Positions 42,512 to 49,889 of a stretch of DNA of 64,000 nt are shown here, piece by piece. The DNA comes from Sulfuritalea sp. (GTDB lineage Bacteria; Pseudomonadota; Gammaproteobacteria; Burkholderiales; Rhodocyclaceae), in assembly GCF_017302275.1 (NCBI RefSeq), contig NZ_JAFLDR010000001.1, positions 124,001-188,000 of the forward strand, read 5' to 3'. Below the pieces are notes generated by a model. It was given only the letters and a program-made list of their open reading frames with translations. It made no database searches and was not told where the DNA came from. Made by a program: the position numbers and the translations under genes. Every line of letters starts with the position of its first letter. Position 1 is the first letter of the stretch.

Positions 42512-43380
42512 TGAGCGAGACCTGGACACCCCAGCGAGCCGCAAATCGGCTAGTGAAAGTGGTCGAGATGTTTAGTATCGCGCACGGTATTGACCGTTTT
42601 CCAGTTGAGGTAAAACCACTCGCCCTGGAGGCTGCGCATATTTTTGGTTGGTCCGATCCGATTACCCAAGTGCACGCGGCGGACATCAAGAGCTTCGATG
42701 GCGCCCTGCTCCCGGGCGAAGGAAAGAAGGACTGGCTGCTCCTTTACAACAAAGCGGTATCTTCCGCAGGTCGGGTGCGATTCACGCAGGCGCATGAGCT
42801 GGGCCACTACATCCTGCATCGCCAGCTAAAGGAATTATTTCAGTGCAGTGATGACGACATGCTCAACTGGTCAAAGGACGAGCGCGACATCGAGGCACAG
42901 GCTGACCTGTTCGCATCATATTTGCTGATGCCGCTTGACGACTATCGCAGGCAGGTAACCTCAACCGTCAATTTGGAACTGTTGGGACACTGTGCGGATC
43001 GCTACGGCGTTTCTTTGACTGCCGCCATCTTGAAATGGCTTCAATACACCGACGAAAAAGCAGTGTTAGTGATGTCGATCGATGGCTTCATGAACTGGGC
43101 ATGGTCGAGCGAACCGGCGGCTAAGTCAGGCGCCTTTTTCCGGACACGTAAAGATGTGATCCCTGTTCCAAAAGGATCGTTGGCGCTGAATCCCGCGATC
43201 GAGCATGACCGTCTTGGAACCACAATTCCGGCGGCGATCTGGTTCCCGCATGCCGACCCGATCACACCGGTGCGTGAAATGAAAATTCACGCTCAACAGT
43301 ACGATGCAGTGTTGAGTTTGCTTTGCTTACCACCGTCCGCAACTGTATGGCCTCGGTGGCAAGAAGATGAGCTTGAATAA
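42511..43380 (+). CDS. ImmA/IrrE-type metalloprotease (CapP-like)
   Basis: A 289-residue zinc protease with the HExxH motif in FTQAHELGHYILHRQ at about residues 93-107 and the third ligand region ERDIEAQADLFASYLLMPLD. This is the ImmA/IrrE family, whose members cleave partner XRE repressors on DNA damage or infection. It is coupled to the XRE gene by a one-base overlap (TAATG). The C-terminal part (from about residue 180) is a sensor-like domain I do not recognise. Likely role: de-repressing the CBASS operon. Confidence 0.87.
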   Translation: MSETWTPQRAANRLVKVVEMFSIAHGIDRFPVEVKPLALEAAHIFGWSDPITQVHAADIKSFDGALLPGEGKKDWLLLYNKAVSSAGRVRFTQAHELGHYILHRQLKELFQCSDDDMLNWSKDERDIEAQADLFASYLLMPLDDYRRQVTSTVNLELLGHCADRYGVSLTAAILKWLQYTDEKAVLVMSIDGFMNWAWSSEPAAKSGAFFRTRKDVIPVPKGSLALNPAIEHDRLGTTIPAAIWFPHADPITPVREMKIHAQQYDAVLSLLCLPPSATVWPRWQEDELE

Positions 43381-43469
43381 TGGCTCCCTGACCGTGCCCA
43401 TAAACAGAGAGTATCACGATCAACCTGGGCCGGCTTGGCAACGCCCTTACAAGGAACGAGGAGAGATCA

Positions 43470-44306
43470 GTGCTTCAACTCGACGGTAACGATGTTGCAC
43501 ACTGGGCCCCAAAGGCGTCTAAAGAGGATTTGGCGCTGCTTGAGAATGCTGAATACTCCGATGCCGACGATATCTTCGTCGTTCGCAGTGCTGGCCAGAC
43601 CGGTCTTTCGATCGCCAAGGACGGCCAATCTCAACCGGTGCTGCGCCCCTATAGTTTCTTTTACTCAGGAACATTCTTTCTGAGCGACGAACTCGGGACA
43701 CCAATCGCCGAACTCATCAAAGGTTCAATGTCCGCAATTGAAAAGCGGATCGCAGACGCCAACGAATATCTTAACATTCATGGTTTTTCTGTCTCAGAAC
43801 TCGGCGGGGATACCGTCGCAATCTTTATATCCGACACGATCAGAAACTTCGAAGAACAGGGCATTCCTCCCAATGATGCGCAATGGAGCAGGATTCACGA
43901 CATCCTAACGAATGGTTCCACGTCCGTGATGAGATGCGGAGCCAAATATGTCGCAAAATGGATTGATCATTCGGAAAAGGACAATGGAGGCCGCTTTGGC
44001 TTTTATCGCCGCGTGCTCCTTGCGGTCTTGTATCGGCACACAGGCCAACTAGACAAAGCCTTGCAAGTGATCTCGGTTGTTGACAGTCCTCAAAATATCA
44101 ACGCTGCAGGCGGAAAATCGAGCATGTCGGTGCTTTGTACGATTCGGGCGGCCACACTGATGGATTTGGCGCAGTTGCAGCCGGCCAATAGAACAGATCT
44201 GCTGATCAAGGCACGCCATTCCCTGAACAAGGCGAATGCCCTGAGCGGCTCAGACTCGGATGAAATACGCGAAACGTATTGCCGTCTTAAAAGGCTGGAG
44301 CAATAA
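43470..44306 (+). CDS. Unknown protein downstream of the CBASS regulators
   Basis: A 278-residue protein from the GTG at 43470, preceded by AAGGAACGAGGAGAG. The N-terminal half is mixed (DADDIFVVRSAGQTGLSIAK, FYSGTFFLSDELGTPIAEL); the C-terminal half is helical with TPR-like spacing (FYRRVLLAVLYRHTGQLDKA, VLCTIRAATLMDLAQLQPAN, ARHSLNKANALSGSDSDEI). No catalytic motif or membrane segment is visible. It follows the protease gene by 89 bp in the same direction and might be an accessory or a separate cargo gene. Not recognised. Confidence 0.6.
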   Translation: MLQLDGNDVAHWAPKASKEDLALLENAEYSDADDIFVVRSAGQTGLSIAKDGQSQPVLRPYSFFYSGTFFLSDELGTPIAELIKGSMSAIEKRIADANEYLNIHGFSVSELGGDTVAIFISDTIRNFEEQGIPPNDAQWSRIHDILTNGSTSVMRCGAKYVAKWIDHSEKDNGGRFGFYRRVLLAVLYRHTGQLDKALQVISVVDSPQNINAAGGKSSMSVLCTIRAATLMDLAQLQPANRTDLLIKARHSLNKANALSGSDSDEIRETYCRLKRLEQ

Positions 44307-44405
44307 GAACAGATGGCGAAGTCTTGAGAGCAAGCATTCAGTCGCGCTCCCCGTAAAGCACGCAAAACGATCAAGACAGGGCCCTCGTCGCGCACCATGA
44401 CCGCA

Positions 44406-44687
44406 TCATCGGACGTCCACGCCCTCCCGCATCTCTTTTCCAGCCTTGAAATAAGGAACGTGCTTTCCCGGAACCTGAACCGCTTCACCCGACTTCGGAT
44501 TGCGCCCCACCCGTGGTTGCCGGTAGCTCAGGCTGAAGCTGCCGAAACCGCGGATCTCAACGCGGCTGTCGGCAACCACACTGCGTGTAATGGCCTCAAG
44601 AATCACGTCGACCACGGACTTGGCGTCGTCGTGAGTAAGCGTTGGAACGCGGGAATGCAGCCGGTCAACCAGTTCGGATCGGGTCAT
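44406..44687 (-). CDS. ihfB: IHF beta-subunit-like DNA-bending protein
   Basis: A 93-residue HU/IHF-family protein: MTRSELVDRLHSRVPTLTHD, VEIRGFGSFSLSYRQPRVGR and NPKSGEAVQVPGKHVPYFKA match IHF-beta, including the RGFGSFS turn and the GRNPKSG DNA-binding arm. Mobile elements sometimes carry their own IHF or HU to support recombination or silence new DNA. It is on the minus strand, 14 bp after the toxin-like gene ends. The arm-tip Pro is present. Confidence 0.9.
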   Translation of the reverse strand: MTRSELVDRLHSRVPTLTHDDAKSVVDVILEAITRSVVADSRVEIRGFGSFSLSYRQPRVGRNPKSGEAVQVPGKHVPYFKAGKEMREGVDVR

Positions 44688-44701
44688 GAGTTGAGAAACA
44701 G

Positions 44702-45127
44702 TCAGATGATCTTGCTTACCGCCAAGCCGCTCGCTTTCGCGTTCTTCGCCAGCGTCTCGTCTGCCGTTGCCATCCCGCTGGCGCCTGCTTCCAACGCCAT
44801 CGCCAGATGCAAGGCATCGCCGGAGCGCAAGCCGCTTGCCGCATGCCGCGCCATCCCGGCGGCCTCCGCAAACGCCTTCCGACTCACCGGCAACAAACGC
44901 AAGCCAGACTTGCAGAAAGCGTCGAAGTCCTTCCAGGCCGCCTGCGCCTGCCTGGCACTGATCTCGTCTTTCCGAACCTTGATGGACAAAGCGCTCGAAA
45001 ACTCCGTCACTATCCAGTCAGACGATACCAAGGGCTCCGTGCAGGACTCAAACCAGGCTTCTATTGCAGGGCTCGCCGGCTCCGGAACAAACATCGGAAC
45101 CGCCGCGCTGGTGTCCAGATAGATCAT
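44702..45127 (-). CDS. vapC: VapC-like PIN-domain toxin
   Basis: A 141-residue PIN-domain ribonuclease: MIYLDTSAAVPMFVPEPASP supplies the first Asp, SSDWIVTEFSSALSIKVRKD the Glu, LRSGDALHLAMALEAGASGM the third acidic residue and TADETLAKNAKASGL the fourth. Four acidic residues are intact. It overlaps the antitoxin gene by one base and is expected to be neutralised by it. A longer in-frame reading to 45538 includes the antitoxin region in another frame and is rejected. Confidence 0.88.
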   Translation of the reverse strand: MIYLDTSAAVPMFVPEPASPAIEAWFESCTEPLVSSDWIVTEFSSALSIKVRKDEISARQAQAAWKDFDAFCKSGLRLLPVSRKAFAEAAGMARHAASGLRSGDALHLAMALEAGASGMATADETLAKNAKASGLAVSKII

Positions 45128-45375
45128 TAATAACGATCCTCCTGGCGCATCATCTGAACGGTCGTCGTCGTCATCGGCATGGTCGCCCGCAGCTTGCGCA
45201 GACGCTTGATGAATGCCGCCTTGTCGAACGGTTGCGCCGGCGTCAGCTTGATCTCGCCGACTGGCGTCACTTCCGCCTCGACGGTATCGCCCTCGCGCAG
45301 CCCGGCAGCGCGCGTGCACTCCACCGGCAGGCGAACTGCCAGACTGTTGCCCCATTTCGCCAGTTGCAGTCTCAT
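45127..45375 (-). CDS. vapB: AbrB/MazE-type antitoxin paired with the PIN toxin
   Basis: An 82-residue protein from the ATG at 45375: MRLQLAKWGNSLAVRLPVEC, then LREGDTVEAEVTPVGEIKLT is the swapped-hairpin AbrB/MazE DNA-binding fold; the C-terminal tail (AFIKRLRKLRATMPMT) should wrap the toxin. A possible earlier start at 45435 adds an unrelated stretch. Overlap with the toxin gene (stop TAA shares its bases with the toxin start) is typical of toxin-antitoxin operons. Confidence 0.87.
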   Translation of the reverse strand: MRLQLAKWGNSLAVRLPVECTRAAGLREGDTVEAEVTPVGEIKLTPAQPFDKAAFIKRLRKLRATMPMTTTTVQMMRQEDRY

Positions 45376-45377
45376 AA

Positions 45378-45668
45378 CTACCTCGCTTGTTGATACGTGT
45401 AGATACATCGTAGCACAATGACTGCCATTGACCAAGTAGCGTTACCATTTTTACCGACATCTGGGCAGTGATATGCATCGATACAGGAATATTCGAATAC
45501 CCCGTACTCGCCACCGTCACCGCGCTTGGTATCGACAATCATCTTCAATTCGCCGCCCTCGTCGGTATGGCATTGCAGGAGCGACGAGGGCACGATCAGA
45601 TCCCGCTTCGTCGCGAGTTGGCGCTCGAGTTCCAGCGCCAGACTCACCATGGAACATCCGCTTTCCAT
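45378..45668 (-). pseudogene. Truncated DUF932-like fragment
   Basis: From the ATG at 45668 or 45650 the reading SLALELERQLATKRDLIVPS and SLLQCHTDEGGELKMIVD resembles the N-terminus of DUF932 proteins common on plasmids and conjugative elements. After about 55 residues the likeness ends and the remaining residues look random. It is probably a leftover of a gene cut by the arrival of the toxin-antitoxin pair. Confidence 0.45.
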
Positions 45669-45860
45669 ATCGATCACTCCAAAAAGAAAAGCGGGGACGG
45701 CAGACCCCGGGCAGGGGCTGCAACATCCGCTGGGTTCACTCGACATTTCTTAAGGACCGGCTGCTACCGCAAGAGCGTGTCATGGATGAATAGCGCTTGA
45801 CTTTTTTGTTATCTGGCCGACAATGACATATATGTCAACACGTCAAAAGAAGTAGCCGGA

Positions 45861-46682
45861 TTGTCCGAAGAAATGCGAACAGAAGACATCTACCCGCTCC
45901 AGGAAGCGGTGCTCGTCAGATTGCAGTCCATGAACGACCCGCAGTTGTCCGTGGCCAAACTATGCGGAGGGACTGCCCTTTCCCGTTGCTGGCTCAGCCA
46001 TCGGGTTTCATTCGACCTCGACTTCTTCCTGCCGGAGGGTTTCAAGGCAGGGGAACTGGCCGTTGCCATGAAAAAGGCAGACATCGACTTTCGAACGAAA
46101 GACATCGTGGACGACCTGAAAAAGGCGAACCAGCTCCACGGCTACATTTCACACGAGGGAAGGCTTCTCAAAGTGTCGTTTGTGGAAGATGCCTATTTCA
46201 CGCTGTTCCCTGCTGTCGAGAAGTCTTTCGGGGGTGGGGTGGTTCAAACGGAAGAGATCCCCGGTCTGTATCACAGGAAACTCAGGACGGTCGCCGGACA
46301 TGGTTCGGAAGGTGATTCGTTTGAAGGCGGTCGGCAGACGGCTCGCGATGTCTTTGACCTCTACGTCCTCTCCCAGGCCTTCAAGCCTCTGGTGGAGTTC
46401 ATCGAGTCACTGCCGTATGCCTTTCCCTCGGCGGCCTTCAGCAACGGGCTTGCCAGCATGCCCTGGTACGATCTTGCAGACGAACTTGGGGAGATCATTT
46501 GCGCTGATGAATGGGCGCGCGCCAGGGATGTCGCATTCCTGCAGAGCGCTCTCTATGAGCAAATAGGAGCCGTTCTCGTCGAGGATGAGTGGGCAGAAGA
46601 ATCCAGACCCGCACCGAGCGCAACGCCGAAGAAATCCCGACCCGGAAAGAAGCAGCTTAAGCCAAGAGGGCTCAAGCCATGA
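45861..46682 (+). CDS. AbiEii/AbiGii-type nucleotidyltransferase
   Basis: A 273-residue protein of the AbiEii-like nucleotidyltransferase family. The core is KLCGGTALSRCWLSHRVSFD with LDFFLPEGF (about residues 36-62), giving the GG motif and the D-x-D. A helical C-terminal part follows and ends in a basic tail (SRPGKKQLKPRG). AbiEii proteins are toxins that modify tRNA acceptor ends. The start is uncertain: a TTG at 45861 or ATG at 45873 (MRTEDIYPLQ). The stop overlaps the next gene by 4 bp, the first of three such overlaps in a four-gene operon. Confidence 0.8.
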   Translation: MSEEMRTEDIYPLQEAVLVRLQSMNDPQLSVAKLCGGTALSRCWLSHRVSFDLDFFLPEGFKAGELAVAMKKADIDFRTKDIVDDLKKANQLHGYISHEGRLLKVSFVEDAYFTLFPAVEKSFGGGVVQTEEIPGLYHRKLRTVAGHGSEGDSFEGGRQTARDVFDLYVLSQAFKPLVEFIESLPYAFPSAAFSNGLASMPWYDLADELGEIICADEWARARDVAFLQSALYEQIGAVLVEDEWAEESRPAPSATPKKSRPGKKQLKPRGLKP

Positions 46683-47269
46683 GCGTCGATAGCTGGGAAA
46701 CGCTCAGCAAGAAGGTCTATTGGGATCGGGACGTTCCTCTGGAACGTTGGCGGGAAAGGATTTCCGTCGGACACCGCTCCTATCTTCCTGATGCCGTCTC
46801 GACCATGACTCCGGCCGAGTTCGTCCGGTTTTATGGCATCTCGAAATTCAAGCGCGACTGGCCGGCCCTGCGGGCGAAGCTCCCGAAAGAAACCGTCAGA
46901 TACGCTGCGATTTTCGACCTCGCGTGGAGCCAGGCCGTCGGCGGAAGTTGGAATCTTCGACCGACGGAGGATTTTTTCTCCATGCCGGAAAGGCGTCGAG
47001 ATTTTCTCACCCAGGTGGCGTGCGCTCCCGGAATGAGTATCTACGAGGTCGCCAAATCCCTTGGGCTTCAATATCGCAGAGCCCACGATCACGCAGCCAG
47101 TCTGCTCAGGGATGGCAAAATCCGGGCCGTCGAGACTATCGAACGCGGACACCGGAAGATGAAGCTGTTCCCGACTTACGCTCCGCGGGAAGCCCCCTTG
47201 GAAGAGCGCACGACATCGCCTGTCGATTCCTCCCGCAAAGACTCTCCCGACCTCATTGTTGCCGCATGA
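46679..47269 (+). CDS. Winged-helix protein coupled to the nucleotidyltransferase
   Basis: A 196-residue protein. The N-terminal half (YWDRDVPLERWRERISVGHR, MTPAEFVRFYGISKFKRDWP) is unfamiliar; the C-terminal half shows a winged helix (SIYEVAKSLGLQYRRAHDHA and ASLLRDGKIRAVETIERGHR). In AbiE systems the antitoxin is a winged-helix protein encoded upstream of the toxin; here the order is reversed and the DNA-binding part is C-terminal, so a regulatory or antitoxin role is inference. It overlaps both neighbours by 4 bp. Confidence 0.65.
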   Translation: MSVDSWETLSKKVYWDRDVPLERWRERISVGHRSYLPDAVSTMTPAEFVRFYGISKFKRDWPALRAKLPKETVRYAAIFDLAWSQAVGGSWNLRPTEDFFSMPERRRDFLTQVACAPGMSIYEVAKSLGLQYRRAHDHAASLLRDGKIRAVETIERGHRKMKLFPTYAPREAPLEERTTSPVDSSRKDSPDLIVAA

Positions 47270-47769
47270 AGATTTATCTCGCTGGCCCCGACGTTTTCAG
47301 ACCGGATGTTGCTGACTGGGCAGAATCAGTCCGCGAATTGTGCCTGCGATATGGCTTTGAGCCCCTCCTCCCCGTTGATCACTGTGAAACCGCACCGGAG
47401 AAGATTTTTCAGGCAAACATTGCCCTGATCCGAAAGGCGCAGATCGTCGTAGCCAACCTGGATCCATTTCGCGGCCCCGAACCGGATTCAGGCGCCGCCT
47501 TTGAACTTGGATATGCCCTGGCATTGGGCAAGAAGATCTGCGGCTATGTGACACGACTCGATACGCTCGCGAAGCGCGTCGAATTGGCCGAGAAGCAGTG
47601 CGATCCCCCTCCTCCCTACGGCGACAAGATCTTTGACCTGCAGGGCATGCTGATCGAGAACTTTGGCCTCCCCTGTAATTTGATGCTCGCCATACCCGCC
47701 CACATCGTGGAAGGCGGTCTGGAAGCCTGCCTCCAGTCGATTCGGGCGCGGCCCCCTGCTCCGACATGA
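47266..47769 (+). CDS. Nucleoside 2-deoxyribosyltransferase-like protein
   Basis: A 167-residue Rossmann-like enzyme from the ATG at 47266. MKIYLAGPDVFRPD, then QIVVANLDPFRGPEPDSGAA and FELGYALALGKKICGYVTRL carry the family pattern; the catalytic Glu is in AAFELGYA and the Asp just before it in EPDSGA. The family breaks N-glycosidic bonds of nucleosides and is distantly related to TIR-type NAD-cleaving domains. Here the gene is locked into an operon with a nucleotidyltransferase, which suggests nucleotide signalling or depletion rather than salvage, as inference. Confidence 0.85.
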   Translation: MKIYLAGPDVFRPDVADWAESVRELCLRYGFEPLLPVDHCETAPEKIFQANIALIRKAQIVVANLDPFRGPEPDSGAAFELGYALALGKKICGYVTRLDTLAKRVELAEKQCDPPPPYGDKIFDLQGMLIENFGLPCNLMLAIPAHIVEGGLEACLQSIRARPPAPT

Positions 47770-48281
47770 ACCCGCGCTTTCTCCCGGCCGTCAGTGAACC
47801 GATCTACCTTGTGATTTCGCGAGAGCAGATCAATGAATGCGACATTTCCGGGCCACTGAGAGTCTTGCGCCAATTGCAGGGCAATCCTGAAAAGGCGGTA
47901 GCTGCCTGCGGTCGAATCAGTCTCGTCATCGATGGCTACAACAAGGATCCGCGCGAGCTCTTCGAGATTCCTGAAGTCCGGCGATTCATCAAGGAACTGG
48001 ACGCGATGTGGCCGTACTGGTTCTTCTTCCTGTCGCAAGCCGACGACTCGATCAAGGTCATCGAAAGCTGCCTGTGCGACAGCATCGAGGTGGTACCTGG
48101 CGTGACATCGATCGATTCCGGGCAACTCCAGAATTGCCTGAGTCGACACTTCTCGGCGATGAACAACTACTGCGAGTCACTCAGGCTGCCGGAGAGCAAG
48201 ATCCAGGAAATATCCGAGGGGATCATCAGCCTGATCGACAACGCTGCGGTCGAACGCATCGAAGGGGATGATTACCAGTAG
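47766..48281 (+). CDS. CRR6-like domain protein, unknown function
   Basis: A 171-residue protein with the pattern LVIDGYNKDPRELFEIPEVR and ELDAMWPYWFFFLSQADDS, which I associate with short bacterial proteins annotated as chlororespiratory reduction 6 (CRR6) domain. The last 60 residues are helical (LQNCLSRHFSAMNNYCESLR). No catalytic motif is apparent. It is the last gene of the coupled operon (4-bp overlap with the deoxyribosyltransferase gene). Confidence 0.6.
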   Translation: MNPRFLPAVSEPIYLVISREQINECDISGPLRVLRQLQGNPEKAVAACGRISLVIDGYNKDPRELFEIPEVRRFIKELDAMWPYWFFFLSQADDSIKVIESCLCDSIEVVPGVTSIDSGQLQNCLSRHFSAMNNYCESLRLPESKIQEISEGIISLIDNAAVERIEGDDYQ

Positions 48282-48383
48282 AAGTTTTCCTCTGGGCGAT
48301 GTTCATAGCCGATCCCGATGCTGTTCTCAAGGTGTGCAATAGGCACCGCAGCATTTCCATCACAACATTATGCGAAACAAGAA

Positions 48384-49373
48384 ATGACTGAACTCGACCA
48401 ATACCCACGCCACTCACCGCTCTGTCAATCAGTGACACGAGATGGCAAGACTGTTCAAGTCGAGATATACGACGACGGCGAAGGCGGCTGGCTCCTGGAG
48501 GTGGTCGATGATTACGGCAACTCCACCGTATGGGACACCTCGTTTGTGACCGACCAGGAAGCGCTCGACGAGGTATTGAAGACTATCAATGAAGATGGAA
48601 TAGATTCGCTGATTGGTTCACCGCCTGATGGGCAGCAGATGATGGGGCTGAATCAACCTCTCTCGGAAACAGAATTTGGCGAACTTGACGACTTCCTTGC
48701 CAACGAGGCCAACGAGGATACGTCGATGGATGTCTCCACGCTGGAAGGCTTCCTGACCGCCATCGCCATCGGCCCCCGCATGGTGCCGCCCTCGGACTGG
48801 CTGCCCTGGGTGTGGGACATGGAGGGTGGAGAAGTCGAGGCCGACTTTGCAAGCGAGGCGCAGGCCAGCCGGATCATGTCGCTCATCCTGCGGCACTACA
48901 ACAACGTGGTTCATGCCTTCAACACCGATCCGGCCTCATTCGAGCCAATCTTCTGGCGGGGTATTCAATGGGGTGCTGCCGAGTGGAGCGAGGGCTTCAT
49001 TACCGGCTTCATGTTCAACGAAGATGCGTGGAGTCTGCTATCCATGGGACAACCGACATGGTTCACGCCATTTCTGCGCCTCGGTACCGACGAGGGTATC
49101 GACATTACAAAGAGCGCGGGGGATGCCGAGACCTGGATGAACGGGATTGAACCGGTGCTCGTGAGAATCCATGCCTACTGGAAAGAGAAGCGCGGCAGCC
49201 AGCCGGCAGGAATATTCAACAACGATTTTTATCATCATCGTGGTCAGAAGGAAATTGCACCGATCGTTCGTGGTGGCCCGAAGATCGGCCGCAACGATCC
49301 CTGTCCCTGCGGCAGTGGCAAGAAATTCAAGAAGTGCTGCGGCGCGGATGGCGCTCCTCCATCGTTACATTGA
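48384..49373 (+). CDS. YecA/UPF0149-family protein with SEC-C zinc motif
   Basis: A 329-residue protein from the ATG at 48384. An N-terminal region ([20 protein letters not shown]) precedes a UPF0149 (YecA) domain at about residues 100-250 ([56 protein letters not shown]). The C-terminus is a SEC-C zinc motif, [19 protein letters not shown]. An earlier in-frame reading from 48318 lacks support. Proteins of this type are common and mostly unstudied; it is likely a cargo gene, not part of the operon in front. Confidence 0.82.
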   Translation: MTELDQYPRHSPLCQSVTRDGKTVQVEIYDDGEGGWLLEVVDDYGNSTVWDTSFVTDQEALDEVLKTINEDGIDSLIGSPPDGQQMMGLNQPLSETEFGELDDFLANEANEDTSMDVSTLEGFLTAIAIGPRMVPPSDWLPWVWDMEGGEVEADFASEAQASRIMSLILRHYNNVVHAFNTDPASFEPIFWRGIQWGAAEWSEGFITGFMFNEDAWSLLSMGQPTWFTPFLRLGTDEGIDITKSAGDAETWMNGIEPVLVRIHAYWKEKRGSQPAGIFNNDFYHHRGQKEIAPIVRGGPKIGRNDPCPCGSGKKFKKCCGADGAPPSLH

Positions 49374-49607
49374 AGCAGGAAATCAGCATGCGCCAGGATA
49401 CATGACGAACGGATCGAAGCTGCGCTCGACACTTTGAAGAACAAGCTGCCATGGTGAGAGGCCTAGCAATTTTCCGCGAATACTTTCCTCGCAACCATTC
49501 ACACCGTAACTAATATCATCCAGATATGCCGCATAAAGAATATATTGACAGTATGCCTTATAGAGAATAATATACAAATATTTCTTATCAGAACTGAAGG
49601 TGCTTCC

Positions 49608-49889
49608 ATGGGCACACCCATCACTACCACTGGACAACTGGCGCCACTCCTGCAGCGCTTACGCAAGAATCAGGGCTTGTCGCAGGCTGGACTGGGTCAA
49701 AAGCTCGGGCTGTCGCAGGAGCGAATATCTCGAATTGAGCGGTTCCCGGAAAAGGTTACCCTTGACCAGCTCCTGACGGTGCTGATGGCGCTCGACGCCG
49801 AGCTTCAGGTAGTCCCACGACATACTTCGTCCGGAAAGCCTACGGTCACGAGCACAGCCAGCGGCAAACTGTCCGGGGAGGAATGGTAA
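49608..49889 (+). CDS. hipB: HipB-like antitoxin and repressor
   Basis: A 93-residue XRE helix-turn-helix protein: LAPLLQRLRKNQGLSQAGLG, QKLGLSQERISRIERFPEKV and LDQLLTVLMALDAELQVVPR. The ATG at 49608 fits the conserved start; a reading from 49545 covers an AT-rich leader. It neutralises HipA and represses the operon. The 170 bp upstream are unusually AT-rich (about 49500-49600), with repeats like ATATACAAATATT that may hold the promoter and operators. Confidence 0.87.
   Translation: MGTPITTTGQLAPLLQRLRKNQGLSQAGLGQKLGLSQERISRIERFPEKVTLDQLLTVLMALDAELQVVPRHTSSGKPTVTSTASGKLSGEEW

Noticed and set aside
44397-45122. A 241-codon plus-strand reading opposite the IHF and VapC genes
   Set aside because: Both minus-strand genes have clear family motifs; the plus reading is their shadow.
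49500-49600. AT-rich repeats before hipB as a separate replication origin
   Set aside because: Short AT-rich operator DNA is normal for HipBA; there are no iterons or initiator gene nearby.
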